A stretch of DNA of 6,953 nucleotides from Bacteroidia bacterium (GTDB lineage: Bacteria; Bacteroidota; Bacteroidia; Bacteroidales; UBA12481). Below the pieces are notes generated by a model. The model ran no database searches, was not told where the DNA came from, and was given only the letters and a program-made list of their open reading frames with translations. The stretch covers positions 1-6,953 of the forward strand of contig JAPLDV010000090.1 in NCBI GenBank assembly GCA_026391235.1, given 5' to 3'. The position numbers were made by a program, and so were the translations under genes. This document shows, in pieces, positions 1 through 6,477 of this stretch (positions are counted from its first letter, which is position 1; every line of letters begins with the position of its first letter).

Positions 1-93
1 CAAAAAGCACCGATTCTTTGAAAAACTGAGCCGGACCGGGTTTGTTCGCTTTTGTTAGTCAATTTCCAGTAAATCATTATATTACATCGCACA

Positions 94-137
94 TATGGGG
101 TCTATGCCTCATACCGTATGGGGTCTACGCCTCATAC
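94..137. repeat. Two tandem 21-bp hairpin repeats
   Basis: Two copies, 94-114 and 117-137, differ at one base (T105 against C128) and lie 2 bp apart, giving a period of 23 bp. Each copy is itself palindromic: TATGGGG pairs with CCTCATA around a 6-base loop, with one G-T wobble. The copies therefore form two adjacent 7-bp stems. They could be a REP-like dispersed repeat or a protein binding site upstream of the peptide gene. The sequence alone does not decide between these. Confidence 0.7.
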
Positions 138-185
138 AAAAATCAGGGTTTTCCCCTATTGTTTTAAGATAATTCGCAAGCGATC

Positions 186-219
186 TTTGGTATATGATTA
201 CGGATATGCATATATTTTT
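186..219 (+). promoter_or_regulatory. Candidate Bacteroidota-type promoter for the precursor gene
   Basis: TTTG at 186-189 is followed after 21 bases by TATATTTTT at 211-219. This resembles the Bacteroidota primary sigma consensus, TTTG near -33 and TAnnTTTG near -7, but the last G is missing. A perfect 10-bp palindrome, ATATGCATAT (204-213), overlaps the spacer and the -7 element and could be an operator. Use of this promoter would leave a leader of roughly 130 bases before the ATG at 355. The region is AT-rich, so chance matches are possible. Confidence 0.35.
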
Positions 220-231
220 AAATAAGATAAT

Positions 232-285
232 CGGATTCTTCCATTTTGGGTTCCATCCTGCATCTATATACAATGGAAGCGTCCG
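232..285 (+). promoter_or_regulatory. Imperfect hairpin in the 5' leader of the precursor gene
   Basis: CGGA (232-235) pairs with TCCG (282-285), then after a 2x2 internal loop CTTCCATT (238-245) pairs with AATGGAAG (272-279). This makes 12 base pairs closing a 26-base loop. No T-run follows, so it is not an intrinsic terminator. It lies between the candidate promoter and the start codon and may be an RNA control element or a DNA-level inverted repeat. No known riboswitch class is recognised. Confidence 0.45.
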
Positions 286-354
286 AACGATTCCGGGTAT
301 ATTGGCTAAAATCCCAGAAAAGTAAGCCAAATCAAAAACTTAAAATCTAATATT

Positions 355-555
355 ATGAAAGAGGAAAAAACAAAACTGGTGCTAAACAAGCGAACCATTG
401 CGCACCTAAACAATTTGGAAATGAGGCATGTGAGAGGAGGAGATGGGGGTGATGGAGATGTTAGTAGGACAGGTTGCGGGGACGATGTCGAGAAAAAAAT
501 AATAATTGAAGAGTTGAAGAAATTGTTAATAAGTTTTGTGGTCAAGGTTTGCTAG
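355..555 (+). CDS. Class I lanthipeptide-type precursor peptide, Bacteroidota GG leader
   Basis: This 66-residue peptide is probably a ribosomally made natural-product precursor. Its leader, residues 1-29, carries KLVLNKRTIAHL, then EM and HV, and ends in GlyGly. This is the leader layout of Bacteroidota class I lanthipeptide precursors and is normally cut after GG by a C39-type peptidase-transporter. The 37-residue core holds Ser37, Thr39, Cys41, Ser61 and Cys66, enough for one or two thioether rings. The core is odd: it begins Gly/Asp-rich, its middle is a charged helix-like stretch (EKKIIIEELKKLL), and it lacks the Ser/Thr/Cys density of typical members. The ATG was chosen because the leader motif follows at once; no clear ribosome-binding site is present, as is common in Bacteroidota. 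A LanC cyclase about 4.5 kb downstream supports the assignment. It could instead be a decayed precursor whose core has drifted. Confidence 0.8.
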   Translation: MKEEKTKLVLNKRTIAHLNNLEMRHVRGGDGGDGDVSRTGCGDDVEKKIIIEELKKLLISFVVKVC

Positions 556-575
556 ACTTTATTATTACTTGGGTG

Positions 576-613
576 AAAAGGGCAAGGATTAATTTCACTA
601 CTTGCCCTTTTTT
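576..613. terminator. Bidirectional intrinsic terminator between precursor and S41 genes
   Basis: AAAAGGGCAAG (576-586) pairs perfectly over 11 bp with CTTGCCCTTTT (601-611), with a 14-base loop. On the plus strand the stem runs into a T6 tract (608-613), ending the precursor transcript. On the minus strand it ends in TTTT, so it can also end the S41 transcript. The right arm encodes the last S41 residues (KKGK), and the S41 stop codon (598-600) lies in the loop, so coding and terminator sequence overlap. Confidence 0.85.
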
Positions 614-2268
614 ATAATTGAATTTTTAATGTAATTAAGGACCTCATCTTGTCCTGATGAAATATCTTGTCCTGTCTTCTGAAAAGCTAAATCTATTTTT
701 ACTCCTACTTTTTGAGTGGGCTGACCGTCAGGATAAAGTATAGCTAATCCTGTAAATTGTGTAGAAATATTTCCAGGAAGTAAGATCTTGGAGATATTCC
801 CATCAGCACCAGCTGTTTTGTCTCCAACAGTCAAAACATTGGGAAGTGATTGAAAGGCCATACACAAGAACTCTCCTCTACTGATGGTTGTATAATCTAC
901 GATAACAATAATATGTTCATAATGGGCCTTAATCGTATTCCTATTTGGTTTAAGATAAAGTAACTTCGGAATGCAAAATTGACTAGGAGAAGAGATATCC
1001 GGAAATTTATAAGCAGCAAAAGGTAAACTGTCTATTGCGAAAAGGTTAGCGATTTGATTTAAAACCCAATTAGGATAATATCGCAAATCTATTATGATAT
1101 TTGCTTTTTTTGATTGTAAAACCCTTTTCTCAAATTCGGTACTGTCTATTTTGCTTAAGTCAAAATATACAAAATCATCACCAATTAAAAAGTCTTGGTT
1201 TGTCATGTAATTTATAAGTTCCGAATCGTTAAAAGATGAGGTTTCGATACAAGGACTTTCAACCTCTATAATGGAATCATTTCTTATAAGTCGAACTATT
1301 TGAATCTTTCTTTCTTTTGATTTAATGAAATTGTTAGCGGAAATATTCTTCTTTCTTTTTGAGTTACTTCCCCAAACATAGCACGAATCTATTAAATAAA
1401 ATTCATCAAAAGATTGTCCATTTATCGCAACTATAATGTCTCCAAATTTGAAAAGGGTATTGATGGCTGTTCTATGAATTTGTGTAATAAACAATTGCTG
1501 ATTTATGTAACTTACCACACAAGGTAGTTGGTAAAAACCATAATACTTATCTAAGGTATAACTATGAACGGAACCATGACCATCCTCTAAAAGGGTTATG
1601 AGATGCAAAATTATTAAATGAAATTCAATCTCATTTTTGCATGAAATTAGTTCTTTAATAACTGGATTTAGTACTGTATTCCAATTGATTGGAATAAGGT
1701 TTTTATGTGGATAAAAGTAATTAACGGCGTTCCAATATCTTGCTAATGCAAGCAATCTTATCTCGACTGAAGGGAATGGAGATATAAATCGCTTTTCATT
1801 TTCAAAAACAGCATTGAAATTGTTTGAATCATTCTTTACAAAAGGATTGTTGAAATTTTCGTTCCTTGGGGATCGATGGAACAAAGAATTTATATTAGTT
1901 TTAGAAATCAGGCGATTATTAAAAAATGAATTAATTATTGTATCTATTTTTATCATTTTTGATAGTTGATTATCGACAGAATTTAATGTGACTGCATTTT
2001 TGCCAGAATATTCTAATAGATTTTTCACGACATTATTGAAGACTTTTTTATTGTTATGACTGAGGATATTCTTTATATCATTCATAAAAACCGAATCTAA
2101 GTTTGGAATAGCATTTGGTTTATATGAAGTGAAATATTTTACAAAACCCCATATTCGAATATATTCCGAACAATAATCAATATTATTCGATACTCCCTGG
2201 TAAATTGGAGAAGTGATAATAATCGCAATAAAAATTTTAAAAATAATTCTTTTAGTAATTGTTTTCAT
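598..2268 (-). CDS. Exported S41-family peptidase (C-terminal processing / tricorn-like)
   Basis: This is a predicted serine peptidase of 556 residues. Residues 1-25 form a signal-like segment (KR-rich start, then FKIFIAIIITS), so it probably acts in the periplasm or outside the cell. A helical region with RYWNAVNYF (177-185) and LLEDGHGSV (226-234) precedes a PDZ-like stretch (about 245-330, with FGDIIVAINGQ). The S41 core follows, with IIIDLRYYPN (391-400), VDYTTISRGEF (457-467) and KTAGADGN (484-491). Ser463 is the probable nucleophile, followed by Glu466, and His231 fits the DGH position of tricorn-like members. The catalytic elements look intact. The C-terminal half, with YPDGQPTQKVGVKID, matches Bacteroidota S41 proteins well. 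The helical motif near the N-terminus (RIWGFVKYF, 38-46) looks like a second copy of the one at 177-185. The start ATG overlaps the end of the upstream CHAT frame by 17 bp, which suggests translational coupling. The substrate is unknown. The gene is AT-rich compared with the downstream cyclase. Confidence 0.9.
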   Translation of the reverse strand: MKTITKRIIFKIFIAIIITSPIYQGVSNNIDYCSEYIRIWGFVKYFTSYKPNAIPNLDSVFMNDIKNILSHNNKKVFNNVVKNLLEYSGKNAVTLNSVDNQLSKMIKIDTIINSFFNNRLISKTNINSLFHRSPRNENFNNPFVKNDSNNFNAVFENEKRFISPFPSVEIRLLALARYWNAVNYFYPHKNLIPINWNTVLNPVIKELISCKNEIEFHLIILHLITLLEDGHGSVHSYTLDKYYGFYQLPCVVSYINQQLFITQIHRTAINTLFKFGDIIVAINGQSFDEFYLIDSCYVWGSNSKRKKNISANNFIKSKERKIQIVRLIRNDSIIEVESPCIETSSFNDSELINYMTNQDFLIGDDFVYFDLSKIDSTEFEKRVLQSKKANIIIDLRYYPNWVLNQIANLFAIDSLPFAAYKFPDISSPSQFCIPKLLYLKPNRNTIKAHYEHIIVIVDYTTISRGEFLCMAFQSLPNVLTVGDKTAGADGNISKILLPGNISTQFTGLAILYPDGQPTQKVGVKIDLAFQKTGQDISSGQDEVLNYIKNSIIKKGK

Positions 2269-2935
2269 ATAATATAAAGGGAGACCAAAATAATGGATAA
2301 TTATAAATATCTGATTGTAAAAATTGTCTTTTAGCTAGCGTCAATGCTTTGTTATAGCTGTAACCATTAAGTAAATTTTCGTAGAATTTCATCATGAATT
2401 CGTAAGATACTTCGTCAATGATTTTCCATAGTGTACAAATATAGTTCTGAATTGAAATGTTTGAAATACTTCTGATGAACGATACAAAACCTGTAGATGT
2501 ATCAATTAAATTACTACCAGTTTCACAGGCATTGAGTAATAATAATTCATTTTTAAAAGGTATACTTGACAAAACAGGTAAAAATAAATTAGCCTGGTTG
2601 TTAACTGGAAAAAGTTCTAAAAAGCTAAGTTGGGAGCCTTGCCTATTTATAAAGCTGTGCGTAGAAAGATGAAAGATTTTAGCATCAAAATTACTATTTG
2701 AAAAATTTAAATATGTGGCGCTATTACCTACGAGACAAGAAGCAATGAATTTTTTGGTCCTGAAAAGATTAGTTATGTCAGTTATTTCACGAGCACTTCC
2801 ACTTAAATTATGAAACGAAGAATCCTTTTGTTCGAATGGAGCGATTCCGAAGAATTCTTTTGAATATTTTTTGTTTGGATTTATGTTTGAATAATTCCTT
2901 TGTAAAATAGAAAACCGATATGATATATATTTTTT
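2252..2935 (-). pseudogene. CHAT protease catalytic half, separated by an in-frame stop from its TPR half
   Basis: This is the continuation, in the same frame, of the TPR protein that stops at 2936-2938. From 2935 down to 2255 there are 227 sense codons and no other stop. It shows CHAT caspase-like features in order: SYRFS, FFGIAPF, FHLSTHSF with the probable catalytic His (residue 750 of the composite), LLLLNACETG with the probable catalytic Cys (794), CTLWKIIDE, AL..AK, and a C-terminal PLFWSPF. The composite would be 884 residues including the stop position. No ATG or GTG exists in the segment before the Cys motif. The first usable start is a TTG at 2570-2572, which would give 106 residues lacking the His, so independent translation of an active CHAT domain is unlikely. 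The end overlaps the S41 start by 17 bp. It is most simply a recent nonsense mutation or a sequencing error in an otherwise intact gene; readthrough is the alternative. Confidence 0.85.
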
Positions 2936-4906
2936 TTAAACCAAATATTGTTTTTTAACAGATTCGCCTTCTGTGTAAGGAAGTGATTCAAAAGGGATTT
3001 CTGCTATAGTTTGATCCGGGATAATGGTTATATTGCTAAACAAATCCAATATTTTAGCAATTGGCGATAATAAATAGACTGATAAATCTTTACTAAAAGA
3101 TATCGTCGATATTTGATCTATTGATTTGACTGATTTTGGATATTTGTGGACTGCATGAAAAAATTCCTTTGTTGCTGGATGTACGAAACATGAAATTTTT
3201 GATTTTGAAATAGTATGTATAAAAATGGAATTACTAGAAATATAATAATCCAATAGGAGCTTGTCTTTTATGTTTTTGCAATTTGAGATTATCGAATCAG
3301 ATATGTTGTAGAAGTAATTATTCAAATTATCTCTTAACCTTTCGAGACATCTAATCTTTTGAAAATCGATTTCTAATGTGTTATTAATTAGTGAATCAAT
3401 AAGAGTTAATGTTGAAATTCCGCTTACGGACTTTTCTTTTTGAAGAAGGCATTGCTGCCACTGGTAATACTTATTTAATTGTCCAAATTGTTTGAAGGGT
3501 ATTGAATCATCATGTAAAGTGCGGATTTCAGACAAAATATTTAACAAAGATAAGCTTTTGTAAGTTTCTGAAACAATTAAGGAACGAGGACATTCAGGAA
3601 TATTTATAGAATCAAGCAAATGAGATGAAAGTATTGATAAATCGAAAAATCTTTTATTCTCATTTATGAAAATATTGACGGGAAATATGGAGTTATATTT
3701 AATTAGTTGATTAATAAAAAGTTTTACTGTTGGTTGGAAAAACGAAAATGACTCTGTTAAATATTTTACGTTATTGGTAGTATGGTATTTAGACAAATTA
3801 ATTTCGATACGATCGGCTATTGAAATTAAGTAATTTGAAATTGAAAAATAATTATATTGTTCTCTCGTTTCCAATTCTTGATTATTTAGGTCCATTGCTA
3901 AACCATTGAAAAACATTGCCGAATCAAGATTGTTTAATTTGTAATTAATAAATGAAAGATTATTATATGAAATAACTAAATCAGAATAATTTATTTTTTC
4001 TTGATTTTTCCTGATAGAAAGTGATTTTTGATAGAAGTACTTAGATGTATCATATGAGCCTTTATCCAAATACAGGTTTCCAATATTATTATTTACAAAT
4101 GCTGATCCAATAGAATTTTTTAGTGAATCATGGAGGAATAGGCTTTTGTTAAAATACGACAAAGCCTCGGAATATTTTTCATTATTTTGAGAAACAAGGC
4201 CTATATTATTATAACTTGACGCTAAATCATCAAAAAGGCCTAAAATTTTTTTGATTCTAATTGATTCATCTAAATAGGTTTGAGACTCATTATCCATTCC
4301 TAATTTGTAATAACATAATCCTAAATTATTATATAATTGAGCCTTCTTATTTATTGGAATTGAATTTACCGAAGAGAATATAGCCTCAGATTGATTATAA
4401 TATTCTAACGAGTTTGTATAATCATTTTGACTATAATAACTCTTCGCTATATTAAAGAGGAAATAGTATATGTTGTCTAAATCTAGAGGGTTATATTTAC
4501 AAGTGATTTCTAGAGCCTTCTTTAAGTAACGGATAGATTCCTCAAAATTCAAAGATATAGAATTAATAGAACTCATGTAAGAAAATGACATACGTATTTC
4601 TTGCCAGAGATATTTTTCGTAATTATGAGAAATAGCCAGATTAACAAATTGAGTGTAAAATTCCAATGCAACATGCAAATTATTGTTTTTATATGTATTA
4701 CTCGCATGTAGGAATATTTTTTTTATTGATTGGAATAAGGTGTCAGAAACGTAATCGGAGTTTTTTGTTGAATCAGTCATTGCTTTTGAAAATGAAAAGC
4801 ATTGACTAGGTATGAATTCAGAATTATTTTTTTGGGAATTGATGCTAAAAGAAATGGTGCTGCAAAAAACTGAAACAATTAGATAGATGTAGAAAGCTTT
4901 TTTCAT
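2936..4906 (-). CDS. Secreted TPR protein with the first part of a CHAT domain
   Basis: This frame of 656 residues begins with a signal-like peptide (MKKAFYIYLIVSVFCSTISF), so the product should leave the cytoplasm. At least five TPR units are visible, near residues 147-177, 189-219, 229-259, 269-299 and 311-340, for example YNNLGLCYYKLG and NNIGNLYLDKGSY. One or two weaker ones lie before them. Residues 350-520 are a helical linker. From about 545 the CHAT domain begins, with IIPDQTIAEIPFESLPY (628-644). Translation then ends at TAA in QYLV, before the catalytic His and Cys. TPR-CHAT proteins usually use the repeats to sense a partner and the caspase-like CHAT domain to cut a target. As read, this product is a sensor without protease activity. 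The ATG at 4904-4906 is supported by the signal peptide directly after it. It is the first gene of a two-gene unit with the S41 peptidase. Confidence 0.88.
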   Translation of the reverse strand: MKKAFYIYLIVSVFCSTISFSINSQKNNSEFIPSQCFSFSKAMTDSTKNSDYVSDTLFQSIKKIFLHASNTYKNNNLHVALEFYTQFVNLAISHNYEKYLWQEIRMSFSYMSSINSISLNFEESIRYLKKALEITCKYNPLDLDNIYYFLFNIAKSYYSQNDYTNSLEYYNQSEAIFSSVNSIPINKKAQLYNNLGLCYYKLGMDNESQTYLDESIRIKKILGLFDDLASSYNNIGLVSQNNEKYSEALSYFNKSLFLHDSLKNSIGSAFVNNNIGNLYLDKGSYDTSKYFYQKSLSIRKNQEKINYSDLVISYNNLSFINYKLNNLDSAMFFNGLAMDLNNQELETREQYNYFSISNYLISIADRIEINLSKYHTTNNVKYLTESFSFFQPTVKLFINQLIKYNSIFPVNIFINENKRFFDLSILSSHLLDSINIPECPRSLIVSETYKSLSLLNILSEIRTLHDDSIPFKQFGQLNKYYQWQQCLLQKEKSVSGISTLTLIDSLINNTLEIDFQKIRCLERLRDNLNNYFYNISDSIISNCKNIKDKLLLDYYISSNSIFIHTISKSKISCFVHPATKEFFHAVHKYPKSVKSIDQISTISFSKDLSVYLLSPIAKILDLFSNITIIPDQTIAEIPFESLPYTEGESVKKQYLV

Positions 4907-5012
4907 TTAACTCCAAATTTCGTAGGATAAAGAGCGTGTAAAAATAAAGGAAGACAAAAATAGTTAGTTTAATGTGAGAACTTCAGGGAGAGAAGAAAAT
5001 CAGTACTCAAAT

Positions 5013-5084
5013 CCCCCCCCTCTTCCTCCGGGGGTCCTTTGGGAGGATTGGAATTACGCAGGAAAGGATGTGAAGGACCCCCGG
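5013..5084. repeat. C8 run and perfect 12-bp inverted repeat upstream of lanC
   Basis: A run of eight C (5013-5020) is followed by CCGGGGGTCCTT (5028-5039) and its exact reverse complement AAGGACCCCCGG (5073-5084), with 33 bases between. No T-run follows the right arm, so it is not a standard terminator. It lies in the 195-bp region between the AT-rich protease block and the GC-rich cyclase. It may be a dispersed palindromic element or the scar of a mobile insertion. Confidence 0.65.
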
Positions 5085-5101
5085 GAAGTGAGCTGTAGCA
5101 T

Positions 5102-6457
5102 TTGGGGTTGCTACGGGATTATCTTAGGCTTACGATAATTTCAAAACTTTCAAATAACTCGTACCTTAGCGTACACCATTTAATCCGGTTACACGTGGAA
5201 AGGTTACCCCTGTTTGAGAGGAAATTAGTCAAAAATTTGGCCGTGCAACGCTTAGAGGCTGTCGCTCAGGCACTAAAATTTCAGATCGAAAAGGAACCCG
5301 ATCCCGGATTCATGACCGGACTGGCCGGACAGGCTCTTTTTCTCTATGCTTATGGACGCAGCTTCGGCGAATCGAGCTGCGAAAACCTCGGATTCCTCGC
5401 CCTCGAGCGTGCCCTCGGCATGATCAACAACGGTTTTTCGTGGCCCTCCTTCGCCGCCGGCCTCGCTGGTATCCGCTTTACGCTGCGATATCTCGCCTCG
5501 CGCGGGTATATTTCCGAATCCGACGGCTCAGCACTCGATGAAATCGATCCGTACCTGCAACAATTCGCCGCCGAACGCTTCGCCCAGGGCGACTACGACC
5601 TCCTCCACGGCGCCCTCGGAATATACCTCCCCGATCCCCGATCCCCGATCCCCGATACCCGATACCTGATACCCGATCCCCGATACCTGATACCCGATAC
5701 CCGATCCCCGACAACCGACAACCCAATAACGGGCGACCGCAGGATCGCCCCTACGTTACGTTCATTGGCGATCACGACTGCGCCGGGACACCTCGCATGG
5801 GAATCAAAGCATCCGCAAACCGGTGTTCCTGAAATCAACCTCGGCCTGGCCCACGGCATCCCCTCGGTATTATGGATGCTGAGCCGGTTGGCGGGCAATC
5901 CTGATGCGGATGCCATGCTTTCGCAGGGGGTAAGCTACCTCCTGTCGTGCCGGCTAACGGAATCGGCCAACGGCTCCCTGTTCCCGCATCGCATGGTTGA
6001 TGGCAAGCCCGATCAGGCCGGACGGCTGGCGTGGTGCTATGGCGATCCGGGTGTGGGGGCGGCCCTGTGGCAGATCGGGGTGAACTGCAACCGGCCCGAC
6101 TGGCAGGCGGATGCCATCGGGATACTCCACAAAGCCGCCTCCAGGAGGGATACGGTGACCAATCGCGTGATGGACGCGTGTATTTGTCATGGTACGGCCG
6201 GACTGGGCCTGCTGTTCTATAAAATGGCCATCGTAAGCGGTCACGATGAGTTCATCGAGACCGCCGACCACTGGACCCGCGCCACCCTCGACCATGGCCG
6301 GAATACATCCGCCGCCGCAGGATACCTGTTTTACACCACCGGCGACCGGTATATACCGGCCTACTCCCTGCTCGAAGGCATCACCGGCGTCGGCCTCACG
6401 CTCCTCGCCCTCCTCGACTCGGATACACTCGGCTGGGAGCAGGGCCTCCTGCTGTAA
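5102..6457 (+). CDS. lanC: LanC-type lanthionine synthetase (lanthipeptide cyclase)
   Basis: This cytoplasmic zinc enzyme should add Cys thiols to dehydrated Ser/Thr of a lanthipeptide core to form thioether rings. Counting from the TTG at 5102 (451 residues), it shows the LanC signatures in order: GFMTGLAGQALF (69-80), FAAGLAGI (117-124), YDLLHGALG (165-173), NLGLAHGIP (246-254), GRLAWCYGDPG (307-317) and CICHGTAGLGL (360-370). The zinc ligands Cys312, Cys362 and His363 are present, and so are residues matching the NisC active site (Asp166, His251, Arg308, Tyr313), so the enzyme looks competent. Residues 177-225 are an insert made of a 7-bp DNA repeat and a REP-like palindrome, placed in the loop between two conserved motifs. 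The first 45 codons have lower GC and more TTA/CTT codons than the rest, and TAG lies directly upstream (5096-5098). The real start may therefore be TTG 5237 or GTG 5243, which gives a usual LanC length. No LanB is visible. Confidence 0.88.
   Translation: MGLLRDYLRLTIISKLSNNSYLSVHHLIRLHVERLPLFERKLVKNLAVQRLEAVAQALKFQIEKEPDPGFMTGLAGQALFLYAYGRSFGESSCENLGFLALERALGMINNGFSWPSFAAGLAGIRFTLRYLASRGYISESDGSALDEIDPYLQQFAAERFAQGDYDLLHGALGIYLPDPRSPIPDTRYLIPDPRYLIPDTRSPTTDNPITGDRRIAPTLRSLAITTAPGHLAWESKHPQTGVPEINLGLAHGIPSVLWMLSRLAGNPDADAMLSQGVSYLLSCRLTESANGSLFPHRMVDGKPDQAGRLAWCYGDPGVGAALWQIGVNCNRPDWQADAIGILHKAASRRDTVTNRVMDACICHGTAGLGLLFYKMAIVSGHDEFIETADHWTRATLDHGRNTSAAAGYLFYTTGDRYIPAYSLLEGITGVGLTLLALLDSDTLGWEQGLLL
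5631..5721. repeat. Thirteen tandem 7-bp repeats inside lanC
   Basis: The stretch reads as thirteen 7-bp units without gaps. Four are CCGATCC at first and later positions, others are CCGATAC or CTGATAC, and the last two are CCGACAA. Since 7 is not a multiple of 3, three units encode one 7-residue peptide period (for example DTRYLIP, DPRYLIP). Gain or loss of any unit count not divisible by three shifts the lanC frame. This resembles a slippage-prone microsatellite and is GC-rich, non-family sequence within the cyclase. Confidence 0.9.
5731..5750. repeat. REP-like palindrome inside lanC
   Basis: GGGCGA (5731-5736) pairs with TCGCCC (5745-5750) around an 8-base loop, directly after the 7-bp repeat array. 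It is translated in frame as part of NPITGDRRIAPT. From memory, short GGGCGA/TCGCCC palindromes followed by CTACG are dispersed repeats in Bacteroidota and other phyla; I cannot confirm that for this genome. It was probably inserted together with the adjacent array. Confidence 0.6.
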
Positions 6458-6477
6458 CCCGGGCGCATCCTGAAATG

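Larger units (their letters stand above)
1..354. other. Intergenic / leader region without a convincing gene
   Basis: I see no gene that I can support here. One plus-strand frame is open from the window edge to a TAG at 56-58 and could be the last 18 codons of an upstream gene, but it is too short to identify. The rest contains two tandem palindromic repeats (94-137), a GGG-TTTT-CCC element near 146-155, a candidate Bacteroidota promoter (186-219) overlapping a palindrome, and a hairpin (232-285) in the probable 5' leader of the precursor gene. This arrangement reads as the control region of the small peptide gene at 355. Confidence 0.6.

Noticed and set aside
2..58. Open plus-strand tail (KKHRFFEKLSRTGFVRFC) at the window edge
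   Set aside because: Eighteen codons are too few to call a gene end; no family can be recognised.
109..330. Minus-strand open frame of 73 codons upstream of the precursor gene
   Set aside because: It runs through the tandem hairpin repeats, candidate promoter and leader hairpin, and its translation has no recognisable domain.
306..545. Minus-strand frame of 79 codons opposite the precursor
   Set aside because: It is the shadow of the precursor gene, whose leader motif is specific.
2457..2672. Plus-strand frame of 71 codons
   Set aside because: It lies opposite the CHAT catalytic segment, which has conserved His and Cys motifs.
2928..2940. Programmed frameshift at the A8 run in the CHAT gene
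   Set aside because: Both halves are in the same frame, so a one-base slip would leave the correct frame and not restore the protein.
5631..5721. CRISPR array
   Set aside because: The units are 7 bp with no spacers and are translated within lanC.
5478..5916. Two minus-strand frames rich in GIGYR/GSGIGD repeats
   Set aside because: They are the reverse reading of the 7-bp repeat array in lanC; the repeats leave long frames open on both strands.
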